NCBI RefSeq assembly: GCF_028606985.1
Contig: NZ_CP117416.1
Coordinates: 1,092,001 to 1,156,000, forward strand
Direction: 5' to 3'
DNA length: 64,000 nucleotides
Source: Paenibacillus kyungheensis
Lineage (GTDB): Bacteria; Bacillota; Bacilli; Paenibacillales; Paenibacillaceae
Shown: positions 1-10,500 of the stretch, in pieces
Layout of the letters: every line of letters starts with the position of its first letter
Numbering within the stretch: the stretch's first letter is position 1
Translations under genes and position numbers: made by a program
The notes under the pieces: generated by a model
Seen by the model: only the letters and a program-made list of their open reading frames with translations
Database searches by the model: none
Told to the model about the DNA's origin: nothing

Positions 1-913
1 TATAGGATCTTATCTATTTCCGTTTCAACGAACAGGTTATCCTGTTATTCGAGATGCATCTTCTATAGCAGTCGTTACATTACAATTACTTTGTTTGCTG
101 CAATGTGGACCTATTATTTTGGTTGGACAAAACTTCGCTTATCGTGATGGTTATCAGTATGCAGGAGGAATTGATTATATCAATCCTCGAAAAAAAATAG
201 ATCCTAACCAGTCTGAATATATTACAGATGTCTATGGAGGAACAGTAGCCACCAATCCTTCATTTAAGTCGATGAGAGACGAAATGTCTATCTATATTCG
301 TATGTTCAAAAAACAAAATGTAATTAACACTACTAAAGGAGGGGCAGCAATTGCAGGTGCTCCTTTTATAGAATTAAAAGAAGTTATTAAACACCAATTA
401 GTACCTTATACGATTGATGTAAATGCACTTAAAACACCGGAACCTGTATACAATCAAGATCATATTCCAGCAGCTATTCAACAATTGGAACAAGAACATC
501 AAAATATGAGTCAAGCTTTATTTGATATTCAGCGTATTTTTCTAGCAATGAATCAATATATTCGTTCCAACCAACATCAATTGCTAATAGAAAGTTTCTC
601 CACATTTGATAGTGCTTTTAATCAATGGCATAACAATCAATTTTCCAAAATATTTTTGATTCCAATGTGTCGTGTGTTTTATGAACGCTTGTATCAGCAT
701 GTAGAGAATATGCGCAAAGAACAACAACTCATTCTTAAAGCAGAAGCAATTTTGAATCATTATGGAGCATTTTTTGAACAAGTAAAGCAGAAATATACTC
801 AACTAATGCCTCAATATCAAGAATTGTTACAAAAATATCAAACTCAACCAAACAAAAAAATAGAGAATGAAACAATATCCAACATATATCCACATAGATC
901 ATTAAATATATAG
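1..913 (+). CDS. Maf-type flagellin glycosylation protein (DUF115/MptE-like), 5' end outside window
   Basis: The reading frame is open from the first bases of the window (codons begin at position 2) to the TAG at 911-913, giving 303 visible residues with no start, so this is the C-terminal part of a longer protein. Near its start it has a segment DASSIAVVTLQLL followed by CGPIILVGQNFAYRDG, which resembles the core of the Maf (motility accessory factor, DUF115) family, where a GGSVA-like loop precedes a conserved VGQDLA motif. Maf proteins transfer nonulosonic sugars to flagellin in the cytoplasm. The C-terminal ~170 residues are Gln-rich and helical, as is common in the long members of the family. 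It ends 39 bases before the S-layer-type gene. A flagellar locus probably lies upstream, but that is inference. The family call rests on motif recognition. Confidence 0.75.
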   Translation, partial: IGSYLFPFQRTGYPVIRDASSIAVVTLQLLCLLQCGPIILVGQNFAYRDGYQYAGGIDYINPRKKIDPNQSEYITDVYGGTVATNPSFKSMRDEMSIYIRMFKKQNVINTTKGGAAIAGAPFIELKEVIKHQLVPYTIDVNALKTPEPVYNQDHIPAAIQQLEQEHQNMSQALFDIQRIFLAMNQYIRSNQHQLLIESFSTFDSAFNQWHNNQFSKIFLIPMCRVFYERLYQHVENMRKEQQLILKAEAILNHYGAFFEQVKQKYTQLMPQYQELLQKYQTQPNKKIENETISNIYPHRSLNI

Positions 914-952
914 AAAAGCTTTTTACTTAGCATACAAAAGGGGAGCAAGAAC

Positions 953-3900
953 ATGGGAAGATTAAAAAGAAAAGTTCAGAAAACAAAATGGGAGAAATCA
1001 ACAAAAGCAATAGGTATCAGTCTTACACTTATTCAGATGACAAACATGTATACACCTATGATTTCTCAAGCGAGTGCAGCAATAGAATCAACAACTGAAT
1101 CTAATGCAGAGTCCGATCAGAATACCTCTGTTAATAATGATGTATATGGAGAATCGGATACTTCGAAACTTGCTATTCAAACGATGCAAGCTAATAGTTA
1201 TTCTGATATGTATATGGTGGATTATGCTCCACGCTATTCAGGATTAATGACACTTGAGCCAGTGCTTCAAATGGAATTTTCAAAAAATATCAAATTAGGC
1301 CAAGGTTCTATTCAAATTTATCGTACAGATAATGATCAATTAGTTGAAAATATTTCGATTTCCGGAAGTTATATGGAAGGTGCTACATATTCTTTTATAG
1401 ATCAACACACTATTCGTGTGACAACCAAGCAAGAATTAGCAGATAGCTTAGAATATTATATAAAAGTAGCCCCAGGTACTTTTGAAGATACAGATGGGAA
1501 TGATTTTTCAGGAATCAGTAGTCCTTACGCCTGGGTTATGCGTACGCCAGACTTTACAGCGCCAACAGCTAAAATGATCACAGATTACGGAAACGATCAT
1601 ACAGATGTATCCAAGTTGCGTCTAGGATTACAATTCAGTGAACGCGTGCGCTTAAACTATGGACAAATTCATATTTATCGATCTTCGGATGATATGGAAG
1701 TGGGCAGATTGTCATCCATTAATGGATCATTATCCGGTTTTAATATTTCAGGATACTCGGTTCATAGCGGAACAGGATTTGAATTTAAGTTGTCAAGTGG
1801 ATTGAGTAGTGAGGCTTATTACATCAATGTGGATTCGGGTCTATTTTCAGATGGAGTGGGCAATCCTTATGTAGGGATTCATGGTACATCACAATGGAAC
1901 TTCAGTATTGCAGAACAGGACTGGGAATCGCCTTATCTGGTCAACTATTCCCCACAGAAACAGATTGATACATTAAAGCCATACATGAGTATGCAATTTA
2001 ATGAAAATGTAAAATTTGGTCACGGCACGATTGGCATTTATCGCAGTAATGATGATTATGTAGTGCAAGAGTTTCAAGTGCATTCAGGTGTCACTTATAA
2101 TGGACAACTCATGATTAGTGGAGCGCTTGTTCAATTGCCTGTACCTTCTAACTTAGAAGAAAATACCCACTATTATGTGAAAGTGGATCCTTATGCTATT
2201 TACGATTTGGCAGATAATCCTTCGTCTGGTTATGCTATATTTCATCCAAAAGAAGCATGGACTTTTACAACACCAAATATCCATCCTTTAGAAGTGAATC
2301 ATTATGAATATCAAGATGGTCCAACAACGCATCTAATGATGCAATTTAGTAAATATATGCAGTTAAAAAAAGGTCATATCACTATCCATAGACAATGGGA
2401 TGGGATGCAAATCGCTTCTTTATCTCAATCAAGTGGATATATACTGTCTGGGTATGGAGCCACAGCTAGCATGAGTGGTGGTTCTATCGATATTGCATTT
2501 GTAGATGGAGAAGAAAGCGAATCGTATTTCGTGCTGATCGACTCTGGCGTTTTTGTCGATATGATCGGTCAACCATATGGTGGTATTCATAACGATACCG
2601 ATTGGAATTTTAGGATTGCAGGAGAAGATCAAAGAGCACCTTATTTGACACGGATTTGGCCTGAAGTCGGTCAGACGGTAGCTACATTACAGCCTAGAGT
2701 AAACCTCGAATTTAATGAGCCTGTGCAATTTGGGAATGGAAGTATCTCGATCTACCGTAGTTCTGATCATCAACTCGTCGAAAAAATTCAAGTCTTATCT
2801 GGATTCACTTCAAACGAGGAACATTCTTGGAGTGGCATAGCAATGGGTTTTGAATTGCCTAAAGCATTAGAAGAAAATACAGAGTACTATGTCAATATTG
2901 AAAAAGGAACAGTGGTCGACCGTTCAGGGAATGATTTTTCAGGGTTAACCAGTGACAATTGGTGGACATTTAAAACGCCAGATGTAACAGCACCTACAGC
3001 TAAAACAATCACAGATTATCGAGATGATAATACCGTCTTATCCAATTTGCGTTTAAGTTTACAATTTAGTGAACGTGTTCGATTAAAAGATGGATACATT
3101 CATGTTTATCGGGCTTCCGATAATCAGGAAGTTTTTAGACTCTCTTCAATTGATGGATTATTGTCCGGTTTCAATATTTCAGGATACTTTATTCATAGCG
3201 GAACAGGATTTGAATTTATGATGATGGGTCCATACACTAGCGACTCCTATTATATCAATGTCGATTCAGGTATGTTTGTTGATGAAGTAGGACATCCATA
3301 TGCAGGGATTCATGGTACATCACAATGGAACTTCAGTATTGCAGAACAGGACTGGGAATCGCCTTATCTGGTCAACTATTCCCCACAGAAACAGATTGAT
3401 ACATTAAAGCCATACATGAGTATGCAATTTAATGAAAATGTAAAATTTGGTCATGGCACGATTGGTATTTATCGGAGTATTAATGATTCTCTAGTGGAAG
3501 AATTCCAAGTGAATTCAGGTACGACTCACAATGGACAACTCATGATTAGTGGAGCGCTTGTTCAATTGCCTATGCTTTCTAACTTAGAAGAAAATACCCA
3601 CTATTATGTGAAAGTAGACCCTTATGCTATTTACGATTTGGCAGATAATCGTTCGTCCGGTTACGCCATATTTCATCCAAAAGAAGCATGGACTTTTACA
3701 ACACCGGATATCCATCCTTTAGAAGCGAACTATTACGAATATCAAGATGGCCCAACAACGCATCTAATGATGCAATTTAGTGAACCTGTGCAGTTAAAAA
3801 AAGGTCATATCACTATCCATAGACAATGGGATGGAACGCAAATCGCCTCGTTATCTCAATCAAGCGGATATATACTGTCTGGGTATGGAGCGACAGCTAG

Positions 3901-6370
3901 CATGAGTGGTGGTTCGATCGATATTGCATTTGTAGATGGTGAAGAAAGTGAATCGTATTTCGTGATGGTCGACTCGGGTGTATTTGTCGATATGATTGGT
4001 CAACCGTATAGTGGGATTCATAACGATACGGATTGGAATTTCACGATTGCAGGAGAAGATCAAAGAGCTCCTTATTTGACACGAGTAGAACCTCGTACTG
4101 GTCAAATGATGGAGACATTAAAGCCTAGACTACATCTTGATTTTAATGAGCGTGTGCAATTTGGGAATGGAAGCCTCTCTATCTACCGTAGTGATGACCA
4201 TCAACTTGTCGAAAAAATTCAAGTTTTATCTGGATTCACTTCAACCGAGGAACATTTTTGGAGTGGCATAGTAATGAGTTTTGAAATCCCAGAAGCATTA
4301 GAAGAAAATACCGAGTACTATGTAAACATTGAAGAGGGAACCGTAGTCGATCGTTCCGGAAATAGATTTTCAGGGTTGGTAAGTGACAATGGGTGGACAT
4401 TTAAAACACCAGATTTAACAGCACCGACAGCTAAAACGATTACAGATTATCACGATGGAAACAATGAGCTAATTAATCCATCTCTTCGTTTGGAATTTAG
4501 CGAGCGTGTACACATGAACTATGGACAAATTCATATTTACAGAGCTTCCGATAATGTGGAAGTCGGTCGACTCTCTTCAGTCGATGGAGTCTTATCTGGC
4601 TTTAATATTTCAGGATACTCGATCTATAGTGGCGCAGGTTTTGAATTTAAGTTCCAAGATGCAGAGAGCGGCGAACTTTATTACATTAATATTGATTCGG
4701 GTCTATTTGTAGATGAAGTAGGGCATCCATATGCAGGCATTTATGGAGATTCACATTGGAATTTCAGTATTGCAGATTATGAAGCCCCTTATATGATACG
4801 AATAGATCCTAGAATTGAAGTTGATCAATTGGATCCTAAATTAAATATAGAATTTAATGAATTTATCAAGTACGGAAATGGAAGTATCTCGATATATCGA
4901 AGCAATGACGATCAATTAATCGAAAAGATACCTGTTCTTTCTGGATCAACGTCTAGCGACTCTTTTTTCCACAGTGGTAGTGTAGTTAGCTTTGCATTAG
5001 CTAATCCATTGAATGAATATACAAAATATTATGTACAAATCAATAAAGGTACTTTTGTCGATGTAGCTGGTAATCCATTTGAAGGTCTAGATGATAAAAA
5101 TAGTTGGAACTTTATGGTTCATTCTCCGATATCGCCAGACTTAATTTCTAGTGGATACGGGTCGATCGCAGGATCAACAATTCGTAATTTACCAAATAAC
5201 CTGACAGTAGGTAAGTTCTTAGCTAATCTGAGGTATACCTTCAATGCAGAGGGTGAGGTACTAACAACTTCAGGAACCGTTTTAAATGAGGAGAGAATCA
5301 TCACATCGGGGATGAAATTAAATATTTGGTCACATTCTTCTGAAACAAAAAAAATATATTCACTAGAAGTAGGCAAACCAACATCCAGCAAATCCGACTC
5401 AGATAAAAAAACAGGGAATAATCAGCCGAGTACACCGGTTAGCTTTGCACCTGTGAATCCAGAATCATCACCTACGTCTGTACCTACAGCTACAGGTGGT
5501 AGTGGAGGAGCACAACCGCAAGCTACACCAACTAATTCGTCTACTAACGGTACACCATCTGTGCCAGCTAAGACCAATCCGTCGGCTGGAAATACCGTGC
5601 CTGTACTGACATCGAGTCCGAATGTACTTGTCATCGTAGCACCTGTTCAAGCAACAGCAGATACCGTGAGCTTACCAGCAAACAATCCATCTACGAATGC
5701 GCTTGTCTATTACTACGACAACAACTGGGATAAATGGATTGCAGTACCGACAACACGTGATAATACAGATTTGAAAGCAACTGTACCACAGGGAGCTTGG
5801 ACTTCAGTTATAGCTAATTCCAATATCGCTCAACCTCAAGATACGATAAATAGCTGGGCGAATAAAGATATCTTGAAGTTAATGAGTCTTGATATTGTAC
5901 AAGGTGATGCAACAGGTAGCTACAATCCACAACAAGCAGTAAATCGATATGAAATGGCAGTCATGCTTGCTAAAGTGCTACGTCTGGATATTCCGACAGT
6001 GTCTACGGCTTCTGTCACTACGGACAATAATGCAATGCCAGCATGGGCAGAACCATATGTCAGAGCAGTATCGGAACAAGGAATTATGGTAGGGGACAAT
6101 AATGGATTTAACGGAACACGTTCGATTACCCGTGAACAATTAGCAACGATGATCGGTAGAATGTTACCAGAATCTACAATATCTTCTACACCATCTGTAA
6201 CGTATAAAGATGCTAAAAAAGTATCTTCTTGGGCAACACAAGGTATCGAAAAAGTAAATGCACTGGGATTGATGAGTGGTTATCCAGATCAGACATTCCG
6301 TCCTAATCAGGAAGTCACTCGTGAAGAAATGGCTGCTGTATTATCAAAATTGGTCGATATTTTAAAATAG
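953..6370 (+). CDS. Giant SLH-anchored surface protein with about eleven Ig-like domains
   Basis: 1805 residues. The start is ATG behind GGGGAG. The N-terminus is a long basic signal peptide (about residues 1-43, ending near SQASAA). From about residue 85 to 1390 there are about eleven Ig-like modules of ~119 residues each, of the SbsA/Big_5 kind: each opens with an APY/APTA segment, has an xxFNExV/FSExV strand, then a GxISIYR strand, and closes with a YYVxIxxGxFxDxxGN turn and WxF. A different beta domain follows (about 1390-1470), then a Ser/Thr/Pro/Asn-rich linker with a short beta segment, and three SLH domains at the C-terminus (about 1620-1805; motifs NRYEMAVMLAKVL, TREQLATMIGRML and TREEMAAVLSKLV). 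SLH domains bind pyruvylated secondary cell-wall polymer, so the protein is predicted to sit on the cell surface as a long fibre-like adhesin or S-layer-associated protein. The domains are arranged in a higher-order repeat of four, described separately. Confidence 0.85.
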   Translation: MGRLKRKVQKTKWEKSTKAIGISLTLIQMTNMYTPMISQASAAIESTTESNAESDQNTSVNNDVYGESDTSKLAIQTMQANSYSDMYMVDYAPRYSGLMTLEPVLQMEFSKNIKLGQGSIQIYRTDNDQLVENISISGSYMEGATYSFIDQHTIRVTTKQELADSLEYYIKVAPGTFEDTDGNDFSGISSPYAWVMRTPDFTAPTAKMITDYGNDHTDVSKLRLGLQFSERVRLNYGQIHIYRSSDDMEVGRLSSINGSLSGFNISGYSVHSGTGFEFKLSSGLSSEAYYINVDSGLFSDGVGNPYVGIHGTSQWNFSIAEQDWESPYLVNYSPQKQIDTLKPYMSMQFNENVKFGHGTIGIYRSNDDYVVQEFQVHSGVTYNGQLMISGALVQLPVPSNLEENTHYYVKVDPYAIYDLADNPSSGYAIFHPKEAWTFTTPNIHPLEVNHYEYQDGPTTHLMMQFSKYMQLKKGHITIHRQWDGMQIASLSQSSGYILSGYGATASMSGGSIDIAFVDGEESESYFVLIDSGVFVDMIGQPYGGIHNDTDWNFRIAGEDQRAPYLTRIWPEVGQTVATLQPRVNLEFNEPVQFGNGSISIYRSSDHQLVEKIQVLSGFTSNEEHSWSGIAMGFELPKALEENTEYYVNIEKGTVVDRSGNDFSGLTSDNWWTFKTPDVTAPTAKTITDYRDDNTVLSNLRLSLQFSERVRLKDGYIHVYRASDNQEVFRLSSIDGLLSGFNISGYFIHSGTGFEFMMMGPYTSDSYYINVDSGMFVDEVGHPYAGIHGTSQWNFSIAEQDWESPYLVNYSPQKQIDTLKPYMSMQFNENVKFGHGTIGIYRSINDSLVEEFQVNSGTTHNGQLMISGALVQLPMLSNLEENTHYYVKVDPYAIYDLADNRSSGYAIFHPKEAWTFTTPDIHPLEANYYEYQDGPTTHLMMQFSEPVQLKKGHITIHRQWDGTQIASLSQSSGYILSGYGATASMSGGSIDIAFVDGEESESYFVMVDSGVFVDMIGQPYSGIHNDTDWNFTIAGEDQRAPYLTRVEPRTGQMMETLKPRLHLDFNERVQFGNGSLSIYRSDDHQLVEKIQVLSGFTSTEEHFWSGIVMSFEIPEALEENTEYYVNIEEGTVVDRSGNRFSGLVSDNGWTFKTPDLTAPTAKTITDYHDGNNELINPSLRLEFSERVHMNYGQIHIYRASDNVEVGRLSSVDGVLSGFNISGYSIYSGAGFEFKFQDAESGELYYINIDSGLFVDEVGHPYAGIYGDSHWNFSIADYEAPYMIRIDPRIEVDQLDPKLNIEFNEFIKYGNGSISIYRSNDDQLIEKIPVLSGSTSSDSFFHSGSVVSFALANPLNEYTKYYVQINKGTFVDVAGNPFEGLDDKNSWNFMVHSPISPDLISSGYGSIAGSTIRNLPNNLTVGKFLANLRYTFNAEGEVLTTSGTVLNEERIITSGMKLNIWSHSSETKKIYSLEVGKPTSSKSDSDKKTGNNQPSTPVSFAPVNPESSPTSVPTATGGSGGAQPQATPTNSSTNGTPSVPAKTNPSAGNTVPVLTSSPNVLVIVAPVQATADTVSLPANNPSTNALVYYYDNNWDKWIAVPTTRDNTDLKATVPQGAWTSVIANSNIAQPQDTINSWANKDILKLMSLDIVQGDATGSYNPQQAVNRYEMAVMLAKVLRLDIPTVSTASVTTDNNAMPAWAEPYVRAVSEQGIMVGDNNGFNGTRSITREQLATMIGRMLPESTISSTPSVTYKDAKKVSSWATQGIEKVNALGLMSGYPDQTFRPNQEVTREEMAAVLSKLVDILK
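1565..4790 (+). repeat. Intragenic tandem duplication, period 1431 nt (four Ig-like domains)
   Basis: Equivalent positions recur exactly 1431 nt (477 codons) apart: the ACAGCTAAAA of the APTAK motif is at 1565, 2996 and 4427. The blocks are about 1565-2995, 2996-4426 and a partial third from 4427. Each full block codes for four Ig-like domains in the order APTAK / DWESPY / IHPLE / DQRAPY. Parts are almost identical at DNA level, for example the stretch around 1890-2030 against 3321-3461, while other parts have diverged. This points to recent duplication or ongoing gene conversion. Confidence 0.9.
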
Positions 6371-6391
6371 ACCGCTCTTTTACTCGTAACA

Positions 6392-6428
6392 AAAATCTGT
6401 AGTGCCTATAGGTGCTACAGATTTTTTT
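6392..6428 (+). terminator. Rho-independent terminator of the SLH-Ig protein gene
   Basis: AAATCTGTAG and CTACAGATTT form a stem around TGCCTATAGGTG, followed by a run of T. It lies 22 bases after the stop codon. Confidence 0.9.
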
Positions 6429-6499
6429 ATGTACAGAAATACTTTCTTATCGTTATGAATAAAATAGAGAGAATTGCATCGTTATGGGCGTATATTTGT

Positions 6500-6535
6500 T
6501 ATAATTTAAACTATAATGACAATCTATAGTTTAAA
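6500..6535 (+). promoter_or_regulatory. Candidate -10 box with perfect 11-bp inverted repeat (operator)
   Basis: TATAAT lies at 6500-6505. It overlaps the left arm TTTAAACTATA (6505-6515) of a perfect inverted repeat whose right arm TATAGTTTAAA is at 6525-6535, with a 9-nt spacer. The repeat sits over the expected transcription start, 21 bases before the next gene, which is where a repressor would bind. No well-spaced -35 box is evident (TTGCAT at 6474-6479 is too far away). There is no T-run, so a terminator is unlikely. Confidence 0.5.
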
Positions 6536-6556
6536 GTCATAGAAAGGCTGTTTAGC

Positions 6557-7474
6557 ATGGCAAAATACCCGCAATGGTCTTATTCTCAATCTCGAGCAAA
6601 TATGTTCGATGAATGTTTACGCAAATATTATTTTCATTACTATGCTGCACATAATGGGTGGAGTGAAAAGTTAGGCTCAGACGAGCAAATACACGCTTAC
6701 CGTTTAAAGCAGTTACGTAATTTTTATTTATTGTTTGGTGATCTCGCTCACCGGATGTGTGAATCTGCGCTTCGGCAATGGGAAGAATCTCAAACAGCTC
6801 CAAGACAAGCATTTTTGTTAGAACAAATGCGCAAATTACTTAATGAAGCGTATATTCAATCTCAAGATGTAGAAGCCTGGATCAACAATCCCAAATACCA
6901 TACGATGCTTTCTGAAATATATTATGGTGACGATACGCTAAACAGCCGAATTGCTACGATTAAGCAACGGCAAGAAGAGTGTATACGGCATTTGTATGAC
7001 ACGCTCACATGGAAAGAAGTGACCCGGCGTGATATGAAGATTTTGGAAATCGAAAAATGGGATACGATGATATTGTTTGATACAAAAGTCTATGTAAAAA
7101 TGGATTTATTGTACCGCAAACCAGATGGTACAGTTGTGATTGTAGATTGGAAAACAGGACGTGAAGATGATTTCTCGGATCAGTTGTACTTATATGCCTC
7201 ATATGTACAAGAAAAATATAATATGCCGCTTGATAAAATCCAGATTCGTGTTGAATATCTGGTAACAGGCGAACATAAAGAGTACCGCATCACGACAGAA
7301 GATATCGGTAAAGTGGAACAAAGTATCGGTCGATATATTGAAGAAATGAAGTCTTGTTTAGATGATGATTACTACAATCGTCCCAAACCGGAATCCTTTT
7401 TTACCCCGATGCCTTCACAACGTAAATGCAAAGACTGCAATTTTCGCGAGATTTGCGAATTTAGAGCAGTATGA
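6557..7474 (+). CDS. PD-(D/E)XK superfamily nuclease-like protein with a predicted Fe-S cluster
   Basis: 305 residues. The protein looks like a stand-alone RecB-family nuclease domain. Around residues 175-220 it has DLLYRKPDG then VIVDWKTG and QLYLYA, which match the D...(D/E)XK...QxxxY core (Asp, Asp-X-Lys, Gln/Tyr). A Cys at residue 20 (DECLRKYYF) and a C-terminal CX2CX5C (Cys291, Cys294, Cys300) give the four-Cys pattern that binds a 4Fe-4S cluster in Cas4, AddB and Dna2-like nucleases. The length fits a Cas4-like or PDDEXK_1 protein, but there is no CRISPR locus here and no helicase partner. It is 30 bases upstream of a hybrid histidine kinase and may be cotranscribed with it. Substrate and role are unknown; a DNA repair role is inferred only from the fold. 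Confidence 0.75.
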   Translation: MAKYPQWSYSQSRANMFDECLRKYYFHYYAAHNGWSEKLGSDEQIHAYRLKQLRNFYLLFGDLAHRMCESALRQWEESQTAPRQAFLLEQMRKLLNEAYIQSQDVEAWINNPKYHTMLSEIYYGDDTLNSRIATIKQRQEECIRHLYDTLTWKEVTRRDMKILEIEKWDTMILFDTKVYVKMDLLYRKPDGTVVIVDWKTGREDDFSDQLYLYASYVQEKYNMPLDKIQIRVEYLVTGEHKEYRITTEDIGKVEQSIGRYIEEMKSCLDDDYYNRPKPESFFTPMPSQRKCKDCNFREICEFRAV

Positions 7475-7504
7475 ATTGATAAATGATTAAAGGAGGATGG
7501 GTTT

Positions 7505-10500
7505 GTGGTTAATGCTTCTTTCCCAGAAGAATCTGTACTGGCACATATGTATGCAAATATTCCCGAGGGTATTGCTATATTTTCTGCTCAAGGGATATGC
7601 ATACAAGCCAATCCTGCGTTGTGCCGAATATTAAAGTATGAAGAATCTGAACTACGAGATACATTAACTACATTGAAAGTAGCAGAAGAGTGGCTAGACC
7701 ATACCACAAACAGCACATTAGAAAAAGCAGAAAGACGCTGGATGAATGCAGATCATGTACCTGTTTGGTTGTCGTTACAAGTTTCTTATATTTTTGCTGA
7801 TAATACATCTACATTGCAATATGTGATGATGTATATCAATGTGGTTAAAGATCGAGAAGTAGAAGATTTACATTCGATGATTGTACGGAATTCTTCCAAT
7901 ATTATTTCTGTTAGTGAACCTGATGGTAATATCCAATATGTATCTCCATCGGTCAAAAAGATTCTGGGATATGAACCTTCTGAAATGGTATCTAAAATGC
8001 GAATGGAATATTACCACGAAGAAGACGCTCAAGAGATGCATCAACCGGGCAGTATGTATGCCGACGATAAAACATTTATTCGACGTGTGAAACATAAAGA
8101 CGGTCATTATATATGGTTAGAAATTTTCACACAGTTAATGCGAGATGACCTTGGCAACGTTGAAAAAGTATTGGCTATTGCTCAGGATGTAACCAAGCAA
8201 AAATCAGAAGAAGATATTATTGCTCATGCTCACCGTATGGCTTTATTAGGCGCCTGGAATTGGGATTTGCAAGAAAATATAATTTACTTTTCCAAAGATA
8301 TTCGGCGTATTTATGAAAAAAATGTACTATTGGTCGAGCAGAATCTAGATTCGTATTTGGCTGTGATTCATCCTGATGATGTAGAGCAAGTTAAACAATG
8401 TATCGAAAAAGCGATCCATCAGGAAACCAGTGAAGAAGCAAGGTACCGTATTCTATTACCGGGCAATATACAAAAAGTTATTCATGGATACTGGGAAGCT
8501 ATTGTCGATAAAGAAACGAAAAAACCTTTGCAATTAATCGGTCTTGCTCAAGATATTACAGAACATTATATGATCAGTGAACAGTTACGGGAAAGTGAAC
8601 AGAAGTATCGCATGATTACCGAACATTCATTGGATATGATCTCCCGTCACGCGGATGATGAGTATTCTACGTTTTTGTATGTATCTCCTGCCTGTCAGCT
8701 TATTCTGGGGTATGAAGCAGAACAACTGATAGGAAGCCCGGGATATAGTCATATTCATAAAGAAGATTTACCTTTATTTATTCATTTTCTACAAGGTGTA
8801 CGTGAACGTAAAAATGAGAAAGAAACTGTTGTATTTCGTTGTCGTCATCAGAAAGGGCATTATGTCTGGTTAGAAACGACAAGTCGATATATGTATAATC
8901 AGGACACCGATTCGTATAGTTATACAGCGGTATCAAGAGATATTACCGAACGTAAACATTTAGAAATGGTACTGCAAGATAATGAACATCGCTATCGTTC
9001 TTTATTTGAAAATAATCCTTCTGGAGTATGTGCTGTTGATTTGAAAGGTTATTTTATTTCTGTGAATAGCAGTCTCGAAGAGATTACAGGATATTCACGT
9101 TATGATTTGATCGGTCAATCAATACTGCCTCTATTTGAAGAAAATCAGATGGATCGGATTATTCATCATGCTAGACTAGCCAAAAAAGGAATCCCGCAGA
9201 CGTATGAGCTAAATGTATATCGTCAAGACGGTTCACTGTTTCCTGCGAATATTACTAATGTACCTATAGTAGCCAATGGTGAAGTAATTGGATTATATGG
9301 AATAGTCACAGAAATCACAGAATTAAAACAATATATTCATCAGATTGAGCGCCTTAGCAATGAACATTCATTGATTTTAAATGCGGTTTCTGAAGGCATT
9401 TTTAGTATTAATAGTGAAGGCAAAGGGATGTTTATTAACCATGCCGGTGCGATGATGTTAGGTCTGGATATTGAAGAGGAAGATATATTTGAGTCTGTTC
9501 GTTCCAATCAAATACGTAATTGGGGTATTCATGATGATGATGTACTTGGTGAAAATTCTTCGATTATTCAAGCGATTCGTCAAGGTAAGCCCAATCAAGA
9601 AGAAGAAACTGTATTTTGGAAAAAAGATGGTTCTAGCTTTATAGCGGCTTATCAGGTAACGCCTGTTATCGATCATGGAGAACAACGTGGTGCAGTGATT
9701 GTATTTCGCGATATTACTGGAGAAAAAGAGATTATTCGAGCAAAAGAATCAGCAGAACGTGCAGACCGCGCCAAATCTGAATTTTTGTCTGTCATGAGTC
9801 ATGAGTTACGTACACCAATGAACGGGATTATTGGGATGAGCGGATTGCTGGCTGATACAGAATTGGATGAACAACAGCAAGGGTATCTGGATATCGTATG
9901 TAATAGTAGTGAAACGCTACTGCATTTACTAAATGAAATTCTTGATTTTAGTAAAGTCGAAGCAGGCAAAATGACGCTGAATACAGAGCCATTTAACCTA
10001 CGAGCGATTTTGGATAATGTCAAAGAACTGTTCGCTTTTAAAGCCCAAGACAAACAGTTAGACTTCATCTTCAAAATAGAGGAATCGATACCGCAGTGGT
10101 TTGTAGGAGATGCAGGACGTATTCGTCAAGTGCTTGTCAATCTGGTGGGAAATGCGATTAAATTTACAGATACAGGTTCAATTACAGTACAGGTTCGTCC
10201 GTTAGAACGAGAAGAAGGACAATCCGCCACTTGTGAAGATACATGGCTTGAATTTTCAGTCAAAGATACAGGGATTGGTATTCCAGTTCATCAACAATCC
10301 CAGTTATTTCAACCTTTTTCCCAATTGCATCCTGTGTTAAACCGTAAATACGGCGGGACAGGACTAGGATTATCTATTTGTAAAAAGCTAGTCGAATTAA
10401 TGGGTGGAAGTATTGATGTAACCAGTGATGAGAATAGCGGTGCTGAATTTTATTTTGTGTTGAAATTAGAAGTTTCTTCGGAACTGAATGATCTGCCGGG

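Noticed and set aside
5422-5650. Overlapping reading frames on the opposite strand of the SLH-Ig gene linker
   Set aside because: They mirror the Ser/Thr/Pro-rich linker, have low complexity and no ribosome site.
6557-7474. Cas4 of a CRISPR system
   Set aside because: No repeat array or other cas gene is present anywhere in the window.
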